A stretch of DNA of 11,789 nt, taken from the NCBI GenBank assembly GCA_943323675.2, contig CALPIR020000059.1, positions 1-11,789 of the forward strand, in the 5' to 3' direction. This document shows, in pieces, positions 1 to 7,870 of the stretch. The DNA is from Chitinophaga pinensis. GTDB taxonomy: Bacteria > Bacteroidota > Bacteroidia > UKL13-3. A model generated the notes under the pieces. It was given only the letters and a program-made list of their open reading frames with translations, was not told where the DNA came from and searched no databases. Position 1 is the stretch's first letter, and each line of letters starts with the position of its first letter. The translations under genes and the position numbers were made by a program.

Positions 1-2811
1 ATTATTGTAGGTAAAGTTTATAGAAACTTGCGTAGCATTTGCATGCTTAACAATATTGTTTAAGGCCTCTTTAAATATTAAATAGGTGTTTTGTCTAATT
101 ACTAACTCAATTTGGTGGTTAGGTGAGTCAATGTTTTTATTGAAGGTGTGGCTTATACTTTCGCCATCAAAAATTAGCGCGATGTATTCATGCATCCTAT
201 CTATTAAATCACTGCACTTGTCGTTTCTTGCATCAATACTCCAAACCACATCTCTCATGTTTGATACTGCGGTTCGGCTTGTTTCTGCTATTTTACTGAG
301 GGCTTGTAAATTTGTTTGGTTATTTCCTGAGTTCAACAACTCTGCTTGCATCCCTACAGCTGTTAATATACTTCCCACCTCATCATGTAAGTCGCTTGAT
401 ATTTGTAATCGCAGGTTTGCTAATTCGTTTAATCTAGATAGTTTTAATCTAAAAAATGTGATTACCGTAACAAGCATAGCAACAAAAAAAAGTAAAACAA
501 ACCACCATTTTTTATAAAAATAGCCTTCCGCATTGATGTTAATTACAAATGGTTTTGCAAGCCATTTCCCGTTTAATCCAGATGCTTTAATGAGTATTTT
601 ATATGTGCCGGGTTTCAGGTCTGTAAATCGTATAAAATTCCTGCTTCCAATATCTATCCAATCGTTATCAACCCCTTCAATCATGTATGAAAAGGCATTA
701 TTCTCTGGTTGACTGTAATTATTAACACCGAATTCTATTTCTAGAATTTTATTATTGGTTGGTAAGTTAATTACATGGTTTTGTTGGCAGTTGTATAATG
801 TTATCTCTTCATTTCCGTTTAGCTGATAAATTTTAGAAATAAAGATTTTGTCCTTAGTTGTTGTATTCTTAATGTTAATATTTTTTTCGATGATGTTATA
901 TCCGTTAAGCCCCCCGATAAATAAAGTACCACTACTATTTTTAAGTGTGGCCCCGTGATTAAATTCATTGTGGCTTAGCCCATGCTCAGTATATAAGTTT
1001 GTAAATATTTTTGTAGATGGATTGATTTTGCAAATCCCATTGTAGGTTGTTGCCCAAATAGTATTTACATCGGTTTGATTTACTCCTGCAACAAAGTCGT
1101 TTGCAAAGCCCTTGTTAAATGTATAGTTATCTAGTTGCTGCGATCTGAAATTATAAGAATACAGTCCCTTTCCTAAAGTTCCTATCCATAACATGTTACG
1201 TGAATTGTCTTTTAATAGACAAGTAACGGGCGTGTTATATAACTCGTTTAATTTCTCTGGTAAGGCTAAAGCGTTTAAATTTTTGTCACATTTTGCTACT
1301 CCTTTGCTTGTTGCAATCCAGTAAATTCCGTCCGTAAATTCTATATGATAAATCATAGAATTATCGGTGTTCACATTGCCAATCTTAATTGTTTTTTTTA
1401 CGAATGTTTCCCTCTGCTTATCGAAAATTACTAATCCTGAATAAGAACCTAGTAATAACCTGTTTTGGGTTGAATCGTTATAAATACAAAGTAAAAATCT
1501 TGGTTTTATGCCCTCTGATGCTTTGTTAAGTATATGAGCTTTCTTTGTTAATAGGTTATATTTAACTAATCCGGATCCTTCACTTGCTATCCATAAGGTT
1601 TGATTTTCATATGCTAGCGCATAAGAAACAAAGCCATATTTTTTTTCTGGGATAATCAGTTCATATTTTGTGTAAGGGGGAGTTGATTTTATGACACCTT
1701 CGTAGGTAGCTAATAACATCGTTTTTCCTGGAAGTTCGCATCCGCCTCTTACACTGTGGTTACTTTCATCATTTTTAAAGGTGGTGTTTCTGAAAATATG
1801 TTTTATGCTTTGTTCTGATGGGGTAAACTTAAGAAGTCCGAAGTTTGTTCCAACCCATACATCATTATTACTGTGGTAAATGCATTTGATACCATAGTTT
1901 GGTTCTCCTAATATATTAAATATGGACGATACATCTTGTTCTGTTTTGTTGTTATAATAGATCAATTGCTGCTCACCAACTGCAAGCCATCCTTTGTTTT
2001 TTTCTTCACACAGAATAATATTCGTATTGGGATGCAATAAATTTTTGTCTACGAGTAAACCCGTGTTATTAGTATCTAGTTTATAAACCCCTCCTATGGC
2101 ACTAACTAATACTCCATTAGTAGTAGAATAGTTCATGGAATATACATCCTTGGTAAATAGTTTTTGGCTAATTACTTTTTTACTTTTTATACTTAAAATA
2201 TATAATTGTTTTCTAGCACTTGTAAACCAAATATGTTGGTTTTTATCTTCCACTGCCGAAGTAATAACTTCGAATAAGGAATCACTAGAATATGGGTTTT
2301 TTATTTGTATAAAGTTTCCATCTTGCATTAGCCAGCAAACTCCTTGCTCTCCGCTAATAAAGGTAAACCCCGAACGGCCTGTGTATATAACCCTAATGTC
2401 TGTTTTGCCTTTGCAATTTTCATTAAGCTGAGGAAGGCAAATTTCTTTGGAGCTGTAATTGTTAATATTTATGCTGTACAATCCTTTACTTGTACCCACC
2501 CATAAAATGCTATCATTTAAAATTGACATGCAATTAATGGGTTCATTATCCAATTTGTTTTTGGATTCTATTTGACTGTATCTTAAAAATGTTCTTCCAT
2601 CAAAACGAATTAGACCAGTTTGAGTGCCAAGCCAAACATAACCATTAGAGTCTTTAATAATACTATTAATGACCCTATTTTGTAAACCGTGTATGGTATT
2701 CCAAAATCTTACGTTGGAAATATTAATAGCAACTGCTTTTTGTTGCAATAGCAATATGCAAGCAATTATAGTGATACAGTGATAGAAACGCCTAAAGTTG
2801 AGATACGACAA
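1..2811 (-). CDS. Propeller-type sensor histidine kinase (Reg_prop, Y_Y_Y, TM, HisKA_3, HATPase_c), partial at left edge
   Basis: I translated the complement by hand: 937 codons run without a stop from 2811 to base 1, and the protein continues beyond the window. An N-terminal signal or anchor segment (residues 1-29, hydrophobic core ITIIACILLL) precedes a periplasmic beta-propeller. Typical Reg_prop motifs occur at VWLGTQTGL (W60), LWVGTSKGL (W104), VWVGTNFGL (W319), LWIASEGSGL (W407) and LWIGTLGKGL (W542). A Y_Y_Y domain follows (about 690-763, with LKPGTYKILIKASG), then one membrane helix (about 769-790), then a HisKA_3 dimerisation/phosphoacceptor segment SDLHDEVGSILT with H809. The start of the ATPase N box (EALNNIVKHANA, about 914-925) is the last part visible; the G boxes lie outside. 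Known members sense extracellular ligands, often glycans, but the ligand here is unknown. No ATG precedes the first propeller motif, so I chose TTG at 2811, which keeps the whole signal segment. A LuxR-type partner regulator would be expected but is not in the window. Confidence 0.93.
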   Translation of the reverse strand, partial: MSYLNFRRFYHCITIIACILLLQQKAVAINISNVRFWNTIHGLQNRVINSIIKDSNGYVWLGTQTGLIRFDGRTFLRYSQIESKNKLDNEPINCMSILNDSILWVGTSKGLYSININNYSSKEICLPQLNENCKGKTDIRVIYTGRSGFTFISGEQGVCWLMQDGNFIQIKNPYSSDSLFEVITSAVEDKNQHIWFTSARKQLYILSIKSKKVISQKLFTKDVYSMNYSTTNGVLVSAIGGVYKLDTNNTGLLVDKNLLHPNTNIILCEEKNKGWLAVGEQQLIYYNNKTEQDVSSIFNILGEPNYGIKCIYHSNNDVWVGTNFGLLKFTPSEQSIKHIFRNTTFKNDESNHSVRGGCELPGKTMLLATYEGVIKSTPPYTKYELIIPEKKYGFVSYALAYENQTLWIASEGSGLVKYNLLTKKAHILNKASEGIKPRFLLCIYNDSTQNRLLLGSYSGLVIFDKQRETFVKKTIKIGNVNTDNSMIYHIEFTDGIYWIATSKGVAKCDKNLNALALPEKLNELYNTPVTCLLKDNSRNMLWIGTLGKGLYSYNFRSQQLDNYTFNKGFANDFVAGVNQTDVNTIWATTYNGICKINPSTKIFTNLYTEHGLSHNEFNHGATLKNSSGTLFIGGLNGYNIIEKNINIKNTTTKDKIFISKIYQLNGNEEITLYNCQQNHVINLPTNNKILEIEFGVNNYSQPENNAFSYMIEGVDNDWIDIGSRNFIRFTDLKPGTYKILIKASGLNGKWLAKPFVININAEGYFYKKWWFVLLFFVAMLVTVITFFRLKLSRLNELANLRLQISSDLHDEVGSILTAVGMQAELLNSGNNQTNLQALSKIAETSRTAVSNMRDVVWSIDARNDKCSDLIDRMHEYIALIFDGESISHTFNKNIDSPNHQIELVIRQNTYLIFKEALNNIVKHANATQVSINFTYNN

Positions 2812-2891
2812 ATATTTGCAGTTGATAGTAAAAGACTTATTTACTAAATAATAATTTTTATTTTATTGGGCTGCGTTAATTTCCTTAATAG

Positions 2892-2917
2892 ACAATTAAA
2901 ATATGTTTTTTAATTGT
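2892..2917. repeat. Perfect 10-bp inverted repeat upstream of the propeller kinase
   Basis: ACAATTAAAA (2892-2901) and TTTTAATTGT (2908-2917) are exact reverse complements separated by 6 bp. It lies about 80 bp upstream of the TTG start of the propeller kinase, where an operator would be plausible. It is very AT-rich with no flanking T-run in either direction, so a terminator role is weak and a chance palindrome is possible. Confidence 0.4.
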
Positions 2918-2965
2918 ATTGGAGACTCAAAACATCCACACGCAATTTAAGGCTTGAAACTTGCA

Positions 2966-2984
2966 CTATTTTTCATAAAAATAG
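2966..2984 (-). terminator. Possible weak terminator hairpin of the lpxK-porin operon
   Basis: CTATTTTT (2966-2973) and AAAAATAG (2977-2984) pair perfectly around a 3-nt loop, and two G-T wobbles and a G-C pair could extend the stem. It sits about 67 bp downstream of the porin stop codon in the direction of transcription. The stem is A/T-rich and no T-run follows, so it could instead be a 3'-end stabilising hairpin. Confidence 0.3.
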
Positions 2985-3051
2985 CACCATTTGTCAGTAT
3001 TGTGCAGAAAAATACTATGAATGATTTAATTATCAGAACATTAATGATTAT

Positions 3052-4929
3052 TTAATTATAAAAACGCCAACGTATCCCAATTCTAAAACTTTGTAACGAA
3101 ATAGGATGATGAGGTGCGTTGTAGAAACCTACATTTATAATGTTTTGGTTTACATGCTCGTATATTCCAAATAGAACAGCACGTTTAATTTGCATGCTTA
3201 CAAATGGATTAATTAGGGGATAATTCCCGATTTTATTTTTCTCTTGTAAATAAAACATACGTGTTGCAGGGCTCCAGCCCATGCCATAATATGCGGTGTT
3301 ATAAAACACATCCACTCCTAATTGTATTTTGCTGGTATAAAAGTTTGTTTGGAAATAGTAACGTAACATTCCACCAAAACTGGGTAATGGAATGTACTTT
3401 GCATTGCTTTGTTGGTAATGTAAATTGTGCCTAAAGAAAAACTTACCTGCTTTAAATGTTTTGTCTAATTGAATGTGTAAGATATTGGCATCACCACTTG
3501 CTTGTTGGGGCAATAAATCTTGATTGATGTATGTTTGTTTACCAATTAAATAATGATTAATACTAAAGGTAAAATTGTTTTTAAGTGTATTGGTTTTTAT
3601 AACTATGTGTTGACTGAAACTGCTTGTATTGTCAAATTTGTTTTCCCATATAAATTGGTTTGAAGCAAATTTCAACATTGAATAATCTGGAGTATATAAC
3701 TGTTGTGCCGCACTAACTGTTAACTCTACAGGTTTAGTTGTGAATATTAAACCTGTTTTAATTAAGTGGTTTTTCTGGTTATATCCCCATAAAACAGCGC
3801 TTGCATCAACAAAAAAACTTAAGGTGTTGTATGCTTTGTTCATTTTTTCAAATTGTACCTCGGCAATCAAATTTTGATGATTGTTAACATAGGTTGATTG
3901 AGATACTACTGCTGCTTGATGATAGATTCCTACATTTAAAAAAGAACGCTTCAATTCATTTGTAGTATTCAGCCAGCTGTAATTAATTTTATTTTCTAAT
4001 AAGCCGTTGTATAGCGAATCGTAGGTTTGATTTGCAACGGCTGAATAAAATTGATTAGGTATAAGTATATTGTTACTGTCTCCGGAATTAATAAAAATAT
4101 GCGAAGTTTCTTCAGCCTTAAAAGTATAGCTTATTTGAGATTTAGGTTCAAAATGATACAACGTATCATCGCCTTTTATTGTAGTGTAAGATTTCCCAAA
4201 TCGGTAATATTGTTTAACCCAAACACTGCGATTACGGTATTGGTTTTGACTTAAATCTAAATTAACATTTACAGATTTATTACTTCCACTTAATGCTTCA
4301 AAAGCTGAGTCACTAGTTATACCACCGTTTTCCTCTAATATTCCTTTGTTCCATGATAATGCAGCTAATAAATAGTATCTTTTGTTTTTAGAGTGGTAAT
4401 TGGTAGTTAACTGTGTATTGTAATGACTTGTTTTTTGTCTCAATAAAAATCCTTCAGAAGAAATGCGTTGAAAATCAATTCCAACATTCCATCGAGGTAA
4501 AATATTTTGTGTGTGCGTTGCTTTTAAAAACAATAGTTCCTTCGATCCTTGTGTGTAAAATAATTCTGTAAATGGTTTGGTTGTGTTGAAAAAACGAGCT
4601 TGTTGGGGTAATGAAAAATAGCTGCTGTATGGGTTAATCATTCCATTAAATCCGATAGGTTGATTGATTGAGAAAATTGCGCTTCGTCCTGCAGTACCTA
4701 TATTACCTAGGTCTTGGAATAAAACGTCTTTTTGATACATAGGATGAAAAATTTCTGTTTCATTCATATTAGTATCTAATGTTTGGTAATTAATATCCCT
4801 ATCAATACCCCAAGCATGGTTATATATAAATGGATGTTTCCTTATGCTGTCTTGTGCCCAAAGGATATTTGAACTTAATAAAAGTATAACACCTATGATT
4901 ACATAAAATAAATTAGACTTCTGCTTCAC
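3052..4929 (-). CDS. Putative porin, Bacteroidota Porin_10-like outer-membrane beta-barrel
   Basis: This 625-residue protein has a signal peptide (residues 1-26, hydrophobic core VIIGVILLLSS, ending LWAQ). The N-terminal region carries the GNIGTAG motif (about 75-81), typical of the Bacteroidota putative porin family: a tyrosine/aspartate-rich lead, then GN(I/L)G, then a long run of amphipathic beta strands. Alternating aromatic and polar residues continue to the end, and the last strand (RIGIRWRFYN) has aromatic residues near the C-terminus as expected for a BAM-inserted barrel. It should sit in the outer membrane; any substrate is unknown. It starts with GTG one base after the TAA of the upstream gene, so it is translationally linked as the last gene of the lpxK operon. 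The GTG is supported because it keeps the full signal peptide. Family assignment rests on remembered motifs, not a profile search. Confidence 0.85.
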   Translation of the reverse strand: MKQKSNLFYVIIGVILLLSSNILWAQDSIRKHPFIYNHAWGIDRDINYQTLDTNMNETEIFHPMYQKDVLFQDLGNIGTAGRSAIFSINQPIGFNGMINPYSSYFSLPQQARFFNTTKPFTELFYTQGSKELLFLKATHTQNILPRWNVGIDFQRISSEGFLLRQKTSHYNTQLTTNYHSKNKRYYLLAALSWNKGILEENGGITSDSAFEALSGSNKSVNVNLDLSQNQYRNRSVWVKQYYRFGKSYTTIKGDDTLYHFEPKSQISYTFKAEETSHIFINSGDSNNILIPNQFYSAVANQTYDSLYNGLLENKINYSWLNTTNELKRSFLNVGIYHQAAVVSQSTYVNNHQNLIAEVQFEKMNKAYNTLSFFVDASAVLWGYNQKNHLIKTGLIFTTKPVELTVSAAQQLYTPDYSMLKFASNQFIWENKFDNTSSFSQHIVIKTNTLKNNFTFSINHYLIGKQTYINQDLLPQQASGDANILHIQLDKTFKAGKFFFRHNLHYQQSNAKYIPLPSFGGMLRYYFQTNFYTSKIQLGVDVFYNTAYYGMGWSPATRMFYLQEKNKIGNYPLINPFVSMQIKRAVLFGIYEHVNQNIINVGFYNAPHHPISLQSFRIGIRWRFYN

Positions 4930-4930
4930 G

Positions 4931-6346
4931 TTATTGTTTTAATAGTTGAGCTTTATAAATATGCTCATCTGTTATTAATTTCAAAAGAAATAAACCTGCT
5001 TCCAAATTCAATTCTGTATTGATTTTATTGGCTCCAGTATTTAAATTTAAATACTTTTCGGTTACAAGTTTACCCTGCAAATTGTAAATCGCCAAATTAC
5101 ATCTTTGAGGCTTGCTTACACTTATGGTAAAATTAATATCCTGATTAAATGGATTTGGGTACACATTTAAGTTCAATATGGTTTTTGCGTATTGATTTAT
5201 TGCCAAACTTGCAGTCGTGCGTAATAGAAATAATCCATTGGTCATGTCGCTCGCTAAAATTACACCCGATGGTAAAAAAGGCCATACACCCCAACAGCCT
5301 CTATAACCGTTATTGTATATTTGAGGGTATGTATCATAATAGGCCGTTATTTTTGGGTTGGCTTTATCTTGCAAATCATAAACCTGAACCCCTCCATAAT
5401 ACATACTTGCATAAGCGTATCTTCCTTTCCAAAATGCATTGTGTGGCGATCCAGATTCTTTAAATGGATTGCCCACTATACGTGGATTATTGATTTCTCT
5501 CAGATCATAAATTTTCATGCCAACACCTTGTGGTGTTTCATCACAAAATAAAAGATATTTACCGCTACTATCAAGCCAACTGCTATGGTTGTATGCATTT
5601 GCCGGGTAGGGCGGTGTAATAGCGCTTAGCAACACGGAATTTTTTGCGTCCCTAACATCAAAAATAAACATGCCTGCATTTTCGCTGCTACAATAAGCGG
5701 TGTCATTACGCACATAACTTTCGTGAACGCGTGTTCCTTCATATGGTGTAGGATATTTTAATGATCCAATTTTTATTGGTACTTCTGGGTTTTCCAACGA
5801 GACAATATCCATTGGAAAAACTTCAATTTGACCAGTTGTGGGGTTTTTACGCTTGTTTAAATTCATGTACATCCGCTGCGATTTTTCTTCAATAAAAATG
5901 GTATGCGATAAAGCACTAATGCTATCGTTCTCATATACTTTTACAACCGAGTCAGGTAAGTATTTCATGTCGAAAATTTGCAAATTGCCAGGAGTAGTAC
6001 ATTGGTCGCTGGTGGCATATAAATAATGTGAGTAGGGATAATAGTCGCGGTTAATACAACCTCTGTTTGTACCAAAAAAATTAGCGCATAATTTTATTTG
6101 ATAAGGATCTGTAATGTCAAAAAAGTAAATACTGTCTGTAGTCCCTGCTATCATATACTCACGGTTTTTAACCGTGTCTTTCCATCCCATCACGTCATTC
6201 CAAATTTGTGTATCGCCTAATTTGGTTAGGTTAGTATCGTTGTAATGACTTAATAGCTCCATATGTAAGCTTTCTTGAGCCAATATTATTTGCTGTTTAC
6301 CAAACAACAAGAGCAATACAACCATAATTAGTCTAGCTATTTTCAT
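4931..6346 (-). CDS. Choice-of-anchor B family protein with LVIVD-type repeats and T9SS type A sorting domain
   Basis: This 471-residue exported protein has a signal peptide (about 1-24, core LIMVVLLLLFG, ending ILAQ). It is followed by a beta-propeller-like domain (about 25-380) of repeated 'FDITDP', 'IFDM', 'IFDVRDA', 'IYDLREINNP' and 'VYDLQDKANP' units. The hallmark end of the choice-of-anchor B family is present: PHNAFWKGRYAY (about 301-312), then GCWGVWPFLPSG and ASDMTNGLFLL (about 350-375). Residues 392-471 form a T9SS type A sorting domain beginning NVYPNPF, which directs the protein through the Por/type IX machinery to the cell surface. Its molecular function is not known. The start overlaps the end of lpxK by 14 bp, and its stop is one base from the porin GTG, so the three genes are very probably one transcript. 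Several cysteines (87, 97, 116, 219, 268, 351) fit an oxidised extracytoplasmic location. Confidence 0.9.
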   Translation of the reverse strand: MKIARLIMVVLLLLFGKQQIILAQESLHMELLSHYNDTNLTKLGDTQIWNDVMGWKDTVKNREYMIAGTTDSIYFFDITDPYQIKLCANFFGTNRGCINRDYYPYSHYLYATSDQCTTPGNLQIFDMKYLPDSVVKVYENDSISALSHTIFIEEKSQRMYMNLNKRKNPTTGQIEVFPMDIVSLENPEVPIKIGSLKYPTPYEGTRVHESYVRNDTAYCSSENAGMFIFDVRDAKNSVLLSAITPPYPANAYNHSSWLDSSGKYLLFCDETPQGVGMKIYDLREINNPRIVGNPFKESGSPHNAFWKGRYAYASMYYGGVQVYDLQDKANPKITAYYDTYPQIYNNGYRGCWGVWPFLPSGVILASDMTNGLFLLRTTASLAINQYAKTILNLNVYPNPFNQDINFTISVSKPQRCNLAIYNLQGKLVTEKYLNLNTGANKINTELNLEAGLFLLKLITDEHIYKAQLLKQ

Positions 6347-7412
6347 GTTGTGCGTTATCTAATTCGGTTTTTATGTACTGATTTACTTGCTGTAATAAGA
6401 TATCTTCCTCATCAAACAAAATTTCTATACCAATAGGAATATACCAAATGGGTAAATGATTGATGTGTGGTAATATCTTTGAGCTTTTTAATTTAACAGC
6501 ATCTTTCTCTGTGGTGATAATAATACTGTTTGGATGGGTAGATGCGGTAGCGGCAAGTTGTTGAATGCGGTCATCTGTGTATGTTTGGTGATCGCTAAAT
6601 ACCAATGGAATAACTTGTTGTTGGAAACTTTTTACCTGATTAATAAATAAGTTTGCTTTGGCTATTCCGGCAAGTGCCACAGTAGGTTGATTGGGTTTTG
6701 GTAAACCTTGTTGTTTGGCATTATCTGTAATGGCAATAATGTTTTTATACTGTATGGTACTAAAATAGGCGGTTTGATTTGCTTTTAATTTAAGCTGGAT
6801 TTTGATGTTGTTTTTTTCTTCCAAACTTAAATTACTTGGGCATTTTGTTACAATAATAATATCAGCCCGATTAGCTCCTGTCTTATTTTCTCGCAGTAAT
6901 CCAGCTGGCATCAAATAATCGTTATAATATGGTCGGTTATAATCACATAGTACTATATTAAATCCGGCCTGTATGCTTAAATGTTGAAATCCATCATCCA
7001 TCAATACCACCTCTGTATTGGGTTCGTCACCCAATAAAGCGGGGATTCCAAGCACACGGTTTTCGCTCACTGCAACAGGAACTTGTAAAAATTTTTGTTT
7101 AATCTGGTAAGGTTCATCACCAATTTCCTCGGGTGTGCTAATTGGCGTTGATAACACATAGCCAATTGTTTTGCGTTTATAACCTCTACTTAATACTGCC
7201 ACATGGTAATTAACGCTTAGGTTTTTAATTAACCATTCTATATGTGGTGTTTTTCCTGTTCCTCCTGCAGTTAAGTTTCCTACGCAAATAATAGGGAAAT
7301 CGAATTTACTGCGGGTATATAATCCCGACTTGTATAACCATTTGCGAAATGAAATGATTAAGCCATAAAGCCAGGAGAAGGGGATAAGCAGGTAGAATAA
7401 TAACTTTGGCAT
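6333..7412 (-). CDS. lpxK: Tetraacyldisaccharide 4'-kinase (lipid A biosynthesis)
   Basis: LpxK transfers the ATP gamma-phosphate to the 4' position of the disaccharide lipid A precursor on the cytoplasmic face of the inner membrane. The 359-residue protein is slightly longer than the E. coli enzyme (about 328). Residues 4-20 form an N-terminal membrane-associated helix. The Walker A motif GNLTAGGTGKT lies at 45-55 and SRGYKRK at 75-81. GDEP at 98-101 carries D99, equivalent to the catalytic aspartate described for Aquifex LpxK, and the family motif DDGFQH lies at 139-144. All expected catalytic motifs are intact. It is the first gene of a three-gene operon, and its TAG stop lies inside the next gene. 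A TAnnTTTG-like box lies just upstream. The ATG at 7412 gives the family's usual N-terminus (MPKLLFYLLIPFSWLYGLI). Confidence 0.97.
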   Translation of the reverse strand: MPKLLFYLLIPFSWLYGLIISFRKWLYKSGLYTRSKFDFPIICVGNLTAGGTGKTPHIEWLIKNLSVNYHVAVLSRGYKRKTIGYVLSTPISTPEEIGDEPYQIKQKFLQVPVAVSENRVLGIPALLGDEPNTEVVLMDDGFQHLSIQAGFNIVLCDYNRPYYNDYLMPAGLLRENKTGANRADIIIVTKCPSNLSLEEKNNIKIQLKLKANQTAYFSTIQYKNIIAITDNAKQQGLPKPNQPTVALAGIAKANLFINQVKSFQQQVIPLVFSDHQTYTDDRIQQLAATASTHPNSIIITTEKDAVKLKSSKILPHINHLPIWYIPIGIEILFDEEDILLQQVNQYIKTELDNAQHENS

Positions 7413-7419
7413 ATGTTGT

Positions 7420-7427
7420 CAAATATA
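7420..7427 (-). promoter_or_regulatory. Possible -7 promoter box for the lpxK operon
   Basis: On the minus strand TATATTTG matches the Bacteroidota -7 consensus TAnnTTTG exactly, 7 nt before the lpxK ATG. I see no convincing -33 TTG at 19-21 bp spacing, and the leader would be almost absent, so this may be chance in AT-rich DNA. Confidence 0.3.
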
Positions 7428-7754
7428 ACCTTATAAATTAATATGTTTTGTTGGTGTATTTTGTTTTTGCGCTCACAGAAAACGCAGCATTACACAAAAG
7501 TTTGCTTCTCAAACCCGTCAGGCGCATTAAGCGTATGTAAGGTTGATTGGGAAGGCTTTAATTGTTTTACCGCAGAGTTTCGCAGAGGGTTACGCAGAGT
7601 TTTTACAGTGCAAAGTATACTGCTACTTAGGTACAAGAGTTTGCTTCGCAAATTTCTAGCCTATTCGAGTGCGCCTTGGGCTTGTTTTGCGTGAGCGTGT
7701 GTATAGAGAATAGGAGGTGGTTAGAATAATTATCTTAACAATCCATTCTTGATA

Positions 7755-7770
7755 CCCCGAGTGCTCGGGG
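7755..7770 (+). repeat. Hairpin 1 of repeat copy A
   Basis: CCCCGAG (7755-7761) and CTCGGGG (7764-7770) are perfect complements around a TG loop. At the matching place, copy B has a different 7-bp stem, TCCCGAT/ATCGGGA (11605-11623). Confidence 0.75.
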
Positions 7771-7855
7771 CCCCAGCACTTATCCTTTGCTGCAATCAAT
7801 CGAAGTAGCTGTTTAGTTCATACATTTATTACTTTGATTAAGTTAATCTCTATCC

Positions 7856-7870
7856 AATGCCGTAGGCGTT
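7856..7870 (+). repeat. Hairpin 2 of repeat copy A
   Basis: AATGCC pairs with GGCGTT around a GTA loop. The T-G pair is a wobble if the plus strand is the RNA. Copy B has the same stem with loop GCA at 11683-11697. Confidence 0.55.

Larger units (their letters stand above)
2812..3051. other. 240-bp AT-rich gap between the porin 3' end and the propeller kinase
   Basis: No gene is visible here. It holds the 3' trailer of the porin operon and presumably the promoter of the propeller kinase. I searched the minus strand for the Bacteroidota -7 box TAnnTTTG and found none, so the kinase promoter is not located. Two AT-rich inverted repeats are listed separately. Confidence 0.7.

Noticed and set aside
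86..517. 143-codon plus-strand frame
   Set aside because: It lies wholly inside the histidine kinase region of the propeller sensor, whose minus-strand frame carries clear HisKA_3 motifs; it is a shadow frame.
2135..2431. 98-codon plus-strand frame
   Set aside because: It overlaps the propeller domain of the same minus-strand kinase and has no motif of its own.
1..2811. Frameshift or pseudogene in the large kinase, because it lacks an ATG
   Set aside because: I read every codon from 2811 to 1 and found no stop, and domain motifs follow in the correct order in a single frame.
7571..7599. CRISPR-like short tandem units
   Set aside because: The 7-bp units with 3- and 5-bp spacers are far too short for CRISPR, no cas genes are present, and the array is part of the dispersed repeat.
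7443..7694. 83-codon plus-strand frame as a small gene
   Set aside because: It lies in repeat copy A, has no motif, and the corresponding stretch of copy B does not appear to keep it.
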